A stretch of DNA of 64,000 nucleotides from assembly GCA_030789695.1 (NCBI GenBank), contig CM061134.1:65299481-65363480 (forward strand), in the 5' to 3' direction. The translations under genes and the position numbers were made by a program. Shown here piece by piece: positions 46,085 through 57,679 of the stretch; within the stretch, counting starts at the first letter, position 1; each line of letters begins with the position of its first letter. This DNA is from Scilla litardierei. Taxonomy: Eukaryota > Streptophyta > Magnoliopsida > Asparagales > Asparagaceae. Under the pieces are notes generated by a model. The model searched no databases. It was not told the origin of the DNA and saw nothing but the letters and a program-made list of their open reading frames with translations.

Positions 46085-46445
46085 CCGATCGGTTGATCCC
46101 TCAAACAATCGGGTGGGACGTATCAGAAAGTGGCCTATATCTGTTCTTCAGCGAACCGCTCGGGTGGAGCAAACTGAAACCGGGTGGCAGACTGTGTGAG
46201 AAGAGCAGAACTCTCAGAAAATTTGGGGATTTAATCAACGAATCGGTTGATGTGAAGCAGTGGTCGTGTCGCAGCCCGGGTGAAGTGCACTAAACTCTCA
46301 GGAAAATCGTGAAGCGGCCAACCGATCAGTTGACATCTCAACCGATCGGGTCACCTGTAGCCACTTTTCAACAAATTTTTCGACAATTTACCCAACCGAT
46401 CGGGTGAAGTCTCACCCGATCGGTTGGCCTAAAACCCTATAAATA
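46085..46445 (+). promoter_or_regulatory. Internal promoter-like region of F upstream of the env-like ORF
   Basis: About eight CCGATCGG-type motifs in both orientations. The cluster culminates in a perfect inverted repeat: left arm CCAACCGATCGGGTGA (46392-46407), loop AGTC, right arm TCACCCGATCGGTTGG (46412-46427). TATAAATA follows at 46438-46445, exactly 10 nt after the repeat, the same spacing as in the LTR. A CT-rich leader-like stretch (46446-46680) comes next. Function as a promoter is inferred. Confidence 0.6.
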
Positions 46446-46891
46446 CTCCCCACTTCACCCGTTCATTTCTCCTCACCCGATTGCGATTTCGATTTCTCTC
46501 CGTCGTTTCGCCTTCCCCACCCCTCAACCGGCTTCGTTTTTCCCCCAAACGACTTCCAACCTCCCTCAACCGATCTTCCCATTCTCTCCTTCCCTCTCTC
46601 CATCGAACCCACTCTCAATCTCTCTCATTTGACCTAATTATTCGCCCTAACCCTAGTTTTTCTCCCCCTCTTTCGAAATTTTCGAAAATTTGTTGAAGAG
46701 AAGTGTCGCGGCTTCGCACTCCCACCAATTGCACATTGTTGGGTGATTTGCGAGCAAGGATTAACTATGCTTCTGGGTAACTTCGCTCCTTAGCTCAATT
46801 TTTAGTATTGCCATATTACTATATTTTTGCTCAATTGCCATTGATTGTGTGCATCCGTAATATCTTGCATTCACTTGCATCACACACTATC

Positions 46892-48890
46892 ATGGCTAGG
46901 GAAAAAGATAATGGTAAGACTATCATGCATGAGGAGGAGCCTTCTCGCAAGAGACGGAAGTCCACACGTCCACCCATTTCACATCCTCCTCCTACACTGC
47001 CTACATAGCCCCAACCCCTACCTATCATCCCTCCTGAGGACCCAATGTAGGGCCCACGTGGTTACCGCTTTCTAGTCTTGAATAGAAAGATTTTTATCAT
47101 AGACTCGACGCACGTTCGCACCTCTCTACCAAGTTTGCACACGCACAAACGCTTATCGATCTCGGAGTTTTCTCCGAAGTCGAGACCCTCTTTGCCAACT
47201 TAGGATGGTTAGCTTTCTTGAACGCCCATGCGGCGTCTTACCCCGCTCTCACTCTAGAATTTGTATCATCTCTCCGTTGTGAGTCGGGATCGATCATCGA
47301 TTTCCGGGTCCGAAACAAATCTATCCGCACCCACCTGAATACTATTAATAACATTTTCAGATTCCCCATTCTTGGGGACGACGCCATCCGTCCCTACGGA
47401 TATCACCCTGATTTTGACGTCGATGAATTTTGGTTCCGCATCACCCTCCACGATCATTATCCCCGAGGTAAGGCTAAGGTCTCCTCCATCATTCACCCCG
47501 TATTTCGTTTGGCTCACCGAATCATATCTTGCACGTTCTTCCCCAGGGATGAGTCTGGGACAGTGACTATCCCTGATCTTTTCATTTTGTGGGCCATGAC
47601 ATTTGATTTCATTCGTGGTGACGACGGGATCACCTTCGAGGCCCCTCGCATTCCTATTCATGCTGGTGCTTGGCTTATTCACAAGCTTCTTGAGATTAGC
47701 CGCACCGGCAAGGGCAAATACTGCTGCGGGGGCCTCATTACTGTCATAGTTTCATATCCCCAGTTTAATATCGTCATCCCTAGAGATTTTTCTTCTGCCC
47801 CAGGACCCACACATATAGATTTTGATGTCCTACGGCACATGCATATGATCAAGCCCCGCCCCGACGGTCGTTTCACTTTTTACTACGGACACCCATGCTC
47901 CATATACCATTCTGCCCAACCCCGCTCGTATGACTATCGTTCTAGTGGCAGATTGGACATTCCCTCCTGACCCAGAGTTTCTGGGGGGGTTACATCTTCC
48001 ATTCCTTCCCCCGGGCGCACGCAGATCACCTCCCCCTGCTGCCCACTTAGGCGAGCAGGATATCCCTGCGTCCCGAGGAGACTCAGGGGCTGGCCCCAGT
48101 CGTCCCACCCCAGCTTCTGGTCCTATCACTTCTGAGGCTTTGACTGAGGCCTTCTTAGGCCTAGCCTCTGGTGCCAGCATGATCACTGCCGCTTGCACCA
48201 CTTCCACTTCCCGTCTAGCCTCTACTTCTTCCGTTCGTCGAGCCGCCTCTGCTCGCCTCGCTCTCAAGGCTGAGCTAGCTTCACTGCGCGCTCGTGTTTC
48301 GTCCTCTGCCCCCTCGGACCCTTCCTCTTCTATCTTCTCTCACCCACGTTTCCTCGCACTAGAGAGGAACATGTCCACCATTCTCCGCCACCTCACTCAC
48401 ATTTTTGGTCCCCCTCCACCCACTCCTCCCACCTCGCCACGATCTTCACCTCCCCCATCACATTCATCACCACACCCATCACCCCCTAGGCGACCATCCC
48501 CTCCCACCACCACTGTCTCCATTCCTGCCACTTCACCTCCACTCACGACCACTTCCATCGATCCCACAGATCCACCACCCTCCACTTCCGTCACCCCATA
48601 CGTGCACCGCAAGAAATTACAGGTGCGTTCGAGATCGCTTCCCCCACCATCCTCTCCCGTCGCCGTATCTACCCCATCTACCACCGCATTGGTCGCCATT
48701 TCCCTCCTGCTCACCATCATCACCACCACACCACCCATCGTCCACACCTCCACACCCATCCACACCCATCCTGCACCCATCTCCCCACTTCTCCGTACAC
48801 CCCCACCTCTCCCCTCCACACCCCTCCATCTTCTGCCGAGGAGGACGAGGACGATTCCGCTCCTGCATTTTGATTTCTTTTGCTTTTCCA
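46892..48890 (+). pseudogene. Element F env-like ORF (ATHILA ORF-1 type)
   Basis: ATG 46892 opens MAREKDNGKTIMHEEE with a basic cluster (SRKRRK), then Pro-rich sequence with TAG stops at 47006 and 47048. A frameshift near 47090 leads to FYHRLDARSHLSTKF. The main block to 47970 includes LIDLGVFSEVETLFANLGW, then YHPDFDVDEFWFRITLHDHY and DLFILWAMTFD, the conserved part of the ATHILA ORF-1 family. A second frameshift near 47935 continues WTFPPDPEFLGG into an Ala/Ser-rich, possibly helical, and then a Pro/Ser/Thr-rich C-terminal region. No intact product is possible. The family's function is unknown. Confidence 0.75.
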
Positions 48891-50510
48891 ATCTTTCCCC
48901 TTGCATAGTTTTGCATCGTCATGAGCATATCATATTGCTAGCATTATCATGTTCAGCTTGGGGGAGGTCGATTTTTATGTGTGATGTCGTGTTTTCCTGT
49001 GTGGTGTGCTTGTTTATATATGTCGTGTGGTGTGATTTTCTATCTTTTTCTTTCTGTATTTCCTTTTTTTTATTTTTCCTCCTTTATTTTTCAGTTTCGT
49101 ATGTGTGTTTTTCTTGTTTTTCATTCTTTTTATGTCGGTGCGTATTCCCCCCCATTTTCATTGCCCTCCCATATTTACTTTTATTGCATTGAGGGCAATG
49201 CAAGTTTCATCTTGGAGGAGTCGCACTTCATGCGTCATTTGTGTCTTTTTCTTTATTTTGAGCAGTTTTCACCGTGTTTTTCTTTTTCTTTCTTTCCTTT
49301 TTCTCCTCTCTCTCCTAGAGATGACCCCTTATGATGAATTGCCACAGAATCACACACACACCTAGCATGGTTTCGATAATCACATTCACTAACCATAGGA
49401 AGCTGAGTCCTCTTGCATTTCATGCATCGTGGGTCCATTTTGCATTTTTTTGTGCGTCGTGTGTCGTGTCTAGCTTAGGTGTGCTTCTACTTTGTGATTT
49501 TGATTTATATACCAGTCCTGGGATGACCCCTAGATTATCATGCTTCAATTTGAATATTCGGTATTTGCTTCTCATGTCTGCTTCTATATGCATGCTATAT
49601 ATATATCTTATACTTCATTTCGCATTTGTCGGGATTCCACAGTTAGGACTATGATAACCCATTTAGCCTATGCCCTGATTAGCGAAGAAAATCTCCATTA
49701 CCCAAGTGTTTAGAATCCGATCATTTTTTTATTTTACTTGGTGCAAATCTCTTCGTCGTGTACCGTTCTCCCACTTGGGAGAGTACACATGTATATACCA
49801 AAAAATCCAAAAATCCAAAAAAAGAGAGAAAAGAAAAACCCAAAAAGAAAAGAAAAGAAAAAAAGAAATATATATATATATGTATAGCCAAAAATCCAAA
49901 AAAAAAATAAATGTATCCAAAACCCAAAAAAAATTCATGTGTGAATATTTTCCTACCTACCGAGAATAAAGGGAAGGCGAGAATTTGCATCGAGTGTTCT
50001 ACTCCACATCTTCTCAACCTCCATCGTTTTCGAAAACACTTGGAATAGGAACTTCCTAGCTATTATCTAGGCGATAGTGTGGTGATCTCCTAATCCCTAG
50101 CTGTGGAGTCCCTGACGCATGATACGATTCGATTCTTACTCTGTTTTCATGCATGCTTGAGCTATATATTCACCGCTTATTTCAAATCGAATCGATATTT
50201 GGGTCTTTCCTTGGATATGTGTATATGGATCTTTATTGCATATTGTAGATAGTAACACAGTCTGCTAGCACGCGGCCACACTCACTCGCGCTTCACCGCG
50301 TGGGCCCACGACACTTGTTTGGACTCATATTTCCTTGGTTTAGTGTTGTGTTATGTCGTATGCTTGTTTAGCATAGGTGTTTGATTTTGTTGGCCCTGAC
50401 GGGCGATTTAGGATTTTGACTTCTCTTTCTCTCTCTCTATTTTCTCCCTCCGATCTCCTACTCTCACTCGTCTTGCACGAGGACGAGGAAGGGTTCAGCT
50501 TGAGGGATTT
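48891..50510 (+). other. Element F 3' spacer with polypurine tract
   Basis: Non-coding. A purine run GCTTGGGGGAGG is at 48957-48968, followed by T-rich sequence and an A-rich block with repeated CCAAAAA words (49798-49935). Runs of (TA)n and CT follow. The final purine-rich stretch CTTGAGGGATTT (50499-50510) abuts the 3' LTR and is the likely polypurine tract, though weak. Confidence 0.6.
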
Positions 50511-52174
50511 TGACGTGTGTTTATATTTTAGATATTCACGCATGTCCTCTTTGTGTTTTTCCGTTGTTTTCCGTCGTCTCGTGCCCATTTTCTTGGGACT
50601 TTTAGTTTTCTTTCACTTTTTGGTGTTTTTGTGTATTTGCAGGAGATCGCCAGTGTAGGGGACATATAATGAAGATATCATGAGTCCCCGGAGCAATGGG
50701 AGGAGTCACGTGTGATCCAGGGGGTCAAACGATGAAGATCGCCATTTTTCAGCCCTCACCCGATCGGTTGGACACAGCCAACAGATCGGGTGGTGCACGC
50801 GTGTCCGACCCAGACGGAAGCTGAAGCGAATTGAACATCAACCGACCGGTTCATCGACCGGTTCAAACCAACAGGGCTCTCGGCCACTTGGAGCTGAATT
50901 CCAACCGATCGGGTGACATCTCACCCGATCGGTTCATCTGTAGCCGATTCTTCCAAAAGACGACCCGGAGAGCTCAACCGGTGGTCCGCTGACCGTGCCA
51001 AGTCGACAGAGCTCTCGGCTAATTTTGGGGATATTTCCAACCGATCGGTTGAATTCTCAACCGATCGGGTGACCTGATGCTGCATTTCTCCAAGGGACGA
51101 CCCGGAGCTACCAACCGGTCGGACTAAGCGAGCGGGTGGAATTATAAACTTCGATGCTGAAGCGCCAAAGCAGCTCACCCGATCGGTTGATTCTTCAACC
51201 GATCAGGTGACGTCGATTTCTATATATAGTTGCCCTCGGTTTCTGAAAACAGGAGTTGTTATTTTTCTGTCTTTTTTCTTGTACGGTGACGGCTGGAATT
51301 TTATTGTTTTTGTAAGTCTTCTGGTCGCTTCCAAACTTTGACATTATCTTTATAGCATTGCTACTATTTCATTCAATCGCCTGATCATGATTTTTACGGT
51401 TGATTTTTGTTTAAATCGCTTTTTAGCTATGATTAGTGAGTAGTTCCCAAATCTGGGATTTTGGTGGAAACCCCTTCGTGGGTTCTCCTAATGCGTCCAT
51501 AGGACTAGGATTTCGATAGGGATTAGGAATTTAGACGGTTACGCGGGGTGTTTCATTGTCATCGGTGGGGAAAAGACCGCCTTTGACCGTAGGGCCAAGG
51601 GGGAATAAACTTGGCGGTTGACCCCCTAGCCACAGCTCACGCCCTTAGCGTAGACATTGAATCCTAGCGCGTGAGAGCGGCGGGATGAGATGTTGGGAGT
51701 TATCATTGCGATCTTAGTGCTCCCGGAGTCGGTCGGTGTTGATGGACATGGGAATGCCCATCGACCGAACCCGGGTAGTCCGGCGTATCATCCTGAGCAT
51801 CGACCGGAATATCGGGCCCGTGGGATGCTGGTATCACTCTTAGAGGCAACGTCTCACCAGTAAACCCTAATTCCGATTGTTTTCCTATCCGTAGGTCGTA
51901 ATAGCGAGAACACATGATAGGGTGGAAACCGAAGTCCTAGGTTTCCCTTTATATTGTTTATCCTCCGTAATTACATTCCGTGTCAAACCATCGATCGATC
52001 GGGCTAGCTCACCCGTAGGGTGAACCGGTTCCTCCTAGAAACAAGCACAACCACGCCTCCCTGTGTTCGACCCCCAAGCCATACTACAACACCGTACGCT
52101 TGCGGTATAAATATTTAAATCTGGTATCCCCCATCCAATTGCACTCTGCATGATTCAAAACCGGGGGGTCATCA
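50511..52174 (+). repeat. Element F 3' LTR
   Basis: 1664 bp, from TGACGTGTG to GGGTCATCA. Its CCGATCGG motif cluster (50755-51210) is better preserved than in the 5' copy, except for one base in the promoter-proximal arm; TATATATA is at 51221-51228. Confidence 0.9.
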
Positions 52175-52179
52175 GTGAT

Positions 52180-52613
52180 TACTTGTATTGATATGTTTGG
52201 TGTTGGATGTATACTAGGAGATATAGGGAGTAGCATACCCATGTTGTTTTGTTCGTAGGTAGTTATCTATACGTGAAGTACTACGATTGATTGCTGGTGT
52301 GAACTATTTTTATGTAAGTATGTGTACCTTGGTTAAGTGATAAGTGTGTGATAGCTATATAAGGGATGTACGTGACTATATGAATGATTGAAGTACATGT
52401 ATGAATTTGACTGTCTATGATAGAGTATTGAATGTGCATACATGTACATATCTGTAGTATTAATGTTTGGCTACCTAGTGCATATATAAGCACTTGTAGT
52501 AACTATACATGGTTTGAATTATAATGTGATATGATTGGGGTAGTTACTAGGGTGGCTAGATACATTTATAGTTAGAAAGTCCGAGGACGGACTTTATTCT
52601 AAGGTGGGTAGAA
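52180..52613 (+). other. Element E internal region, right part, and polypurine tract
   Basis: The C-poor TG/TA-rich tract interrupted by F continues here. The terminal CCGAGGACGGACTTTATTCT and polypurine tract AAGGTGGGTAGAA (52601-52613) precede the 3' LTR, in the same arrangement as in C. Confidence 0.8.
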
Positions 52614-55548
52614 TGTCACGGTCGCTTTTCGATCGTACGTTTTTCATGCATGTACTTTCCTTTCGTATGCCTATTTTTAGTTGCATCTTCTTGTATCCCA
52701 AACGTGCGATGTGATATGTCGTTCTGACCCTCTGAGAGAGTACTTATTTGTGGAATTATTTGTGAACGTCATTTCACGGGTCGTTCTCCCACAAAACAAC
52801 TTTGTTTGAAGGGGTGTCGTAACTTTTGACTTTGTCGTCTGATCGTTTTATTTTTTAGTTCCGATTCCCATTACCCTAGCTCGTGGCTGATCATCGTAGT
52901 CTCCACCCTCTCGTCGACACGGTCGTCCCGGTATTTTTCTTATAATTATCAGACACCGTAAGACCCACTTTTTCCCCTAATCACTTTCTAATCGACTTAG
53001 CCTAATTAATTTGAATTTCATAAACCCTAATTAAATCTATAGGTTAATATGTATCATGTGAAAAATCTTTCCCTAGCTATTCGCCACCCTATATTAAACT
53101 TATCTATACCCTCCCTCTCACATCTTCTCTCTCCAATCACCTAAATCTACCCCTTATTCTACCCCATATAGCACAAACCCCTCATTGTTTTGATACTCAC
53201 GCACACAAGCCTAGGGTTTGTGGAAAACCCAGCTGCCACTTGCCTTGCCCTCCCTTTGACATCTGGCCCTCCTCCTCCGGCCAAGATTCTCTGGCAACCA
53301 CCATGGCTCCCCTCACAACCACGCAAAAACCCTCATCCACTCTCAATACTGCCAAAACCCCTTAAACCCCACGGCTTCACCAAAGAAAACTACCGATCAG
53401 CCCTAAACTCCGGCTATTTCCCCGCGTGACAGCTCCTCTCGCCGGCCCCTTGCCTCAGCCATCAGCCCTCCTCCTACAACCACCGGCCAACCGCCTGGAG
53501 CTCCCCCTAAACACCCACGGCGGCAGCCCTATCAGCAGATCCGAGACCCTTCTGCAACCTCCGGCCATCTTTCCCCCTAAACTGTCGTGATCTCCTCCCC
53601 TTCCTCCCTTGGACGCGGCCACCTGCTCCTCCCTTACCCCGCAACACCTCCATGGCCTTCCCCTCTAGCCTCCGGCCACCCCCATTGCTGCAAGACCCCC
53701 TCTCCTACAAGAAAACTCACGGCAGCCCACAACCATGCCGAAATCTGCCGCACAGCTGTCCGGCAACCCCGCACACCAACGGCAGCCTCCCCTCCTAGCC
53801 CAAACACCAAGCCGCACAACCTGCGCCCTCTCCCATTGTTGAGCCTTCCATAAACAGCCCTGTCATCCAAAAAAACTGATGATGTCATGCCTCCCCTCGG
53901 GTCGGAGAACCCGCTGCCAGCTGTCCGCGTCTTCCCGACGTCATAGAACACCGTGCGACTATCCTCTCCCTCTGCATTGCTGTTTGGTGATCGTGCCGCT
54001 ACTCGGCTGATCACCTTTCGTTGTTGCTATCCCGCCGTACCCTTCACGCTATCGGAGTCCAACCTCTGACGTCGCTATCCGACGTCAGTGTAGCTCTTGC
54101 GTCGTGTTAAGGTATACCTGAACCGTAGGAACCCAAACATCGCATGCTAAACAAGATAAAAGACGTGATATTTATTGTGTTGGTTAAATCACTAATCAAA
54201 GATACTAATATAGGACTGTAGATTGGGCATTGGTTTGAGCACATAAAGAGTTTCTGGACCCGTTGATCTGTGGACTTGTGGACGTTATCTCAGGCAAGTG
54301 AAACTTGCCAGTATTTGTTTAGGCCATGTTTAAGCCAATCTATGAAATAGCGTAAAAGATACTAAGTGATGAAATGATAGTCGCCTAAACGCCCTTACTA
54401 TATCTAGCTTGTCAACGAAGCTAGATCCAATACCCTTGTTATGCTATCATTTCATACTGCATGCCATGTTTAATTTCAAATTAATTGTACGCACTTTTAA
54501 CTGCTTATTGTCATGTTCATGCATCTTGGCATGTCATTTCATGCATCAACTTGCTTTATCATGAATGTGTAGCACACGCTACAATAAATTGTAAGCTGTG
54601 ACGCGTAGGGTCCTAACCCCTACATCCTATAAAGGCTAGGCACCTGCATTGCGGGTACAACCCTATGCCAAAAACACTTCCTGGCTCGTGATCCAGAAGC
54701 GAGCACAGTGTTGTTGGTGAAAAACAAACGCTCGATACACGTGGAGGGGTAGGGTTAAACGATCTCTTAAGCGTAGAAGCGTGCCCGTACAGCCACTTCA
54801 GCCAAAAGGCGAAAACCTTGTGTACATCGTGAATACAAGTAAATCGTGAATATTGTTTAGTAGCTTGGCTACGACGTGTAATGCATTGCAAAATGTCATC
54901 TTATTTAACTGCTGCATTCATTGAAATAATATGCCATGTCATCTCATTTAACTGCTGCCTTCATTGAAATATTATGTCATGTCATCTCATTTTATGCTAA
55001 GTTGCATTCTTTATACTTTATGTTTCCTTGCACAAAAGTCTCTCTTTCCCTCTTTGGAGATTTTTGCTGACATGTGCCCTTTTCTCTTGGGTGTCACATG
55101 TCAAGCTTCGAGCCTGAGGTAGTGCTGAGGACGACCAGGTTGTTGACGTCCAGTTCGAGGAGACCAGAGACTAGTCTTAGTCTCAGCTGGAGGTTTCCTT
55201 TTAGTTGTTGTTTATCATCTAATAGCTGATATTAGGTTGTTCGGTGCATAGCACCATTTCTTGTTGTATTTTTGGCCATACTTGGGGCCTTTCATTTCAG
55301 ACTATGTACTTTCTTTTTTATATGATTATATCTGTTGGATGTTTGGAATAATAAAATGGATATTATTTGAATTTGGCTAATTTTATTGCCTGCATTCAAT
55401 TGTTAGTATTATTGTTGTTTCTTTATGCAATGCTAGAATCTGCGAATGGATGAACACACAGACGCTTATCAGACTGTGGCTTCACAGCATCAGTCTGAGC
55501 GGACCTCTTTGCGTCTCGCCTTCCGCACTTGGGAAGAGGGGCATGACA
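52614..55548 (+). repeat. Element E 3' LTR
   Basis: 2935 bp from TGTCACGGTCG to GGGCATGACA. It has a C-rich block at about 53190-53860 and a 43-bp tandem duplication at 54895-54980. It provides the uninterrupted reference for the 5' LTR end at the start of the window and is related to the solo LTR at 28015-30955. Confidence 0.88.
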
Positions 55549-55787
55549 TTACTCGACCTCAACCCCCCCCCCCCTCCTCCTCCTCCTCCGTCCACGTCGC
55601 CAACTGCACCACCACTTCGGTCTGCCTTCCAATCTCTCTCTCCTCATCTCTCTCCCTCCACCTATCTCCCTCTATTTCTCTCTCTCTCCCTCTCAATTTC
55701 ACCCCCTCCACCCCGGTGATCATCGGAGCAACACCGTCAACACCGCCCAGTGCCGGCGGCACCGCCCCCAACCCCATCCCACCCCCC
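55549..55787 (+). other. Element J segment left of I: CT-rich leader
   Basis: A C-run, CTCCTCCTCC and long CT-rich stretches, non-coding. The ttact at 55549-55553 adjoins E's right end. It is continuous with 63119 once I is removed; it probably belongs to the same pre-env leader. Confidence 0.5.
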
Positions 55788-57679
55788 TGTTGGATCTTGA
55801 TCCTAGCCTAGAGGGGGGTGAATAAGCTTGTCAAATATTCTCGCGCAACCCACACAAAATCACACGTAATTAAAATCACAAGCAGAGTAAATAAGAGACA
55901 ATCACAGAGTACGCACAGATTTACACTGATTTGGTGGCATCAACGACCTACGTCCAGCCTCAAGCAAATACTAGTATTAATAAGTCCCTTCTGTACACCT
56001 ACAATGGGGTCCTAGCTCCAACTCCCCACCTAGACTGTACCACACTCAACAAAGTGCAAAACTCTATCAACCTAGTAAATGTGTATCTTGACTGCACTAA
56101 CACGTCAGGACTCTCTTGTCTAGCCCCTAACCAGACAAGTCCCAAAATACAACACAAATAGCGGTAAATTTTCCCCCTTCAGAGATCGTTACACTACGAA
56201 TATAAAGAGTAAAGAGTTTAGAAATGCTCAGTTCGTGTCCGTGTAGTCATCTCTATCAATCAGCACATCGTTAGCTCCAGTCTGACGCAAACGGTGTCTC
56301 GATCTGACTCCTGGATCTCAATTTGTAACCCTTTGAAGTCGAGTGCACAAGTAGGTCTGTGCGTAAAGAAATCCTAGTGCAAAATAATATTATCTCGGTC
56401 TGTGCACAGAGCAACTCACGTATTCCTTTTCCACGTCAGCAGGCTTTGCTCGCTTTCTCCTTCATTCGGGTGTCTACGTCAGCACGTCTATCCGACGTGT
56501 ATTAGGGCATGCAACGGACTTATTCGAGTTCGAAAAGAACTCGTCTTCATGGCAACTTCTTCGACAGCAGGAGCTCTACGACGGCGAACTCCGAGTGGCT
56601 AGTTCGACTTCTCCAACTTTGGTGACTAGTTTCTCCGGTGAGATGAAGCGAACGGCGATGCAACGGCAGTGAGTCGGACATGACGTTAGTGGTAGTAGCC
56701 TCTCCTCCTCGACAGCGGCGACAAGTTCTACTTTGGCATCGACTCCTGTGGTGGCGACAAGGTGGAGCTTCGTGATCGCCGGTGGCTTCTTCTCGATGGC
56801 GATTCCTCTTCAATAGCTTGACAGCGAGAGCTCTCAAATGGTGACTTGAGTTCGACGACAAGGGCTCTCCGATGATGACTTCTCTTCAATGGTAATGGCA
56901 AGGATGTGGCAGAACGACGATGAGCTGACGGTAAAGATGAGGGTACAGGCTGTTGGCACTTGAGCAATGAGCAGACGATGACGACGGAAGCGAAGAGGTC
57001 CATGACAGTACGACTCTCTGGCGTATGGCACTACGGCGACAAAGACTCGCTACTCTCTCCATGGTGGTGCTCTCGAGAGAACTCTGGCGATGGGTTAATG
57101 GAGCACAGAGCGGGCGGTCGACAGAGCTTGGCGAGAAGGATGAAAAACTTGACGACGACAGGAGCTCCTTTGATAGCCCAACTTGACGGCAGCTTCTTGG
57201 TTCACAGCTCTTTGACAAGGTCCGGTGTTCTTCACGGCGACTGGAGACTCCATGGCTGCTACGGAGTTCTTCTCGGAGATGGGAAGGCTCCTTGGAGATG
57301 ATGCGAAGAGCTTGCGGCAAGTGAGGATTATTAAGTTGAAGCTTTGGATGATGCTTGGGAGAGGCTATAGGCAAAGTGGTTTTAGCAAGAGAGGTAGCAA
57401 GAGGGTTGCGTGAGGCTTTGGCTATCCATTAGGGTTTTTTTGATATGAACGGCCTCTCCCTTTTTTTTTGTATCAGCCGCAAGCATTGTGCGTGTGTGAA
57501 CAATACTTCATCTCTCTCCCAAATTTCTATATGAATAGCAATTCCTCCAACGGTTGACTTAATCATCACTTTGAGAATTTACCGCTTTGTCATTCCTGAA
57601 AAATACTTAGTACACACGTTAAATAGTAACACATGTTTGTCATCATCAAACTAGAGATCCTAGATCATCGCATCCAACA
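55788..57679 (-). repeat. Element I 3' LTR (left copy, 1892 bp)
   Basis: Plus-strand reading TGTTGGATCTTGATCC to GCATCCAACA. It lacks about 390 bp present in the right copy (62538-62931) and has about 60 bp that the right copy lacks (near 56260-56325). Otherwise collinear. Confidence 0.85.

Larger units (their letters stand above)
32812..52174 (+). mobile_element. Element F: Athila-like Gypsy retrotransposon lacking RT and integrase
   Basis: Bounded by the duplication gtgat (32807-32811 and 52175-52179), with LTRs of 1663 and 1664 bp and a tRNA-Asp type primer site. It carries a gag start, a gag C-terminus with protease, and a downstream env-like ORF of the ATHILA ORF-1 type. RT, RNase H and integrase are absent: protease sequence passes within about 300 bp into the post-pol spacer. 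Copia element G is inserted in gag. Net length without G is about 10 kb. Confidence 0.87.
1..55548 (+). mobile_element. Element E: non-coding long-LTR retrotransposon (LARD-like), host of the nested cluster
   Basis: Base 1 corresponds to position 55337 in the 3' LTR of the same element, so the window opens about 2.7 kb into E's 5' LTR. The 5' LTR ends at 27215 and is followed by a primer site (27224-27241). The polypurine tract is at 52601-52613 and the 3' LTR is 52614-55548. Subtracting the insertions B, a solo LTR and F leaves an internal region of about 3.1 kb with no coding potential. The termini (TGTCACGG...CATGACA) and the AAGGTGGGTAGAA tract recall Tekay/Del-type Gypsy elements. No gag or pol is present to confirm this, so lineage is an inference. 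The right flank after the LTR is TTACT; the left target duplication is outside the window. Confidence 0.8.

Noticed and set aside
46808..47075. Separate small gene before F's env-like block
   Set aside because: The ATG at 46892 is the start of the env-like ORF itself, broken by two stops and a frameshift.
48397..48906. Gly/Val-rich minus-strand ORF and His/Pro-rich plus ORF
   Set aside because: Shadows of the Pro/Ser/Thr-rich C-terminal part of F's env-like ORF.
56547..57374. Ser/Arg-rich minus-strand ORFs in the LTRs of I (also 61633-62376)
   Set aside because: They lie wholly in LTRs and the lengths and frames differ between the two copies.
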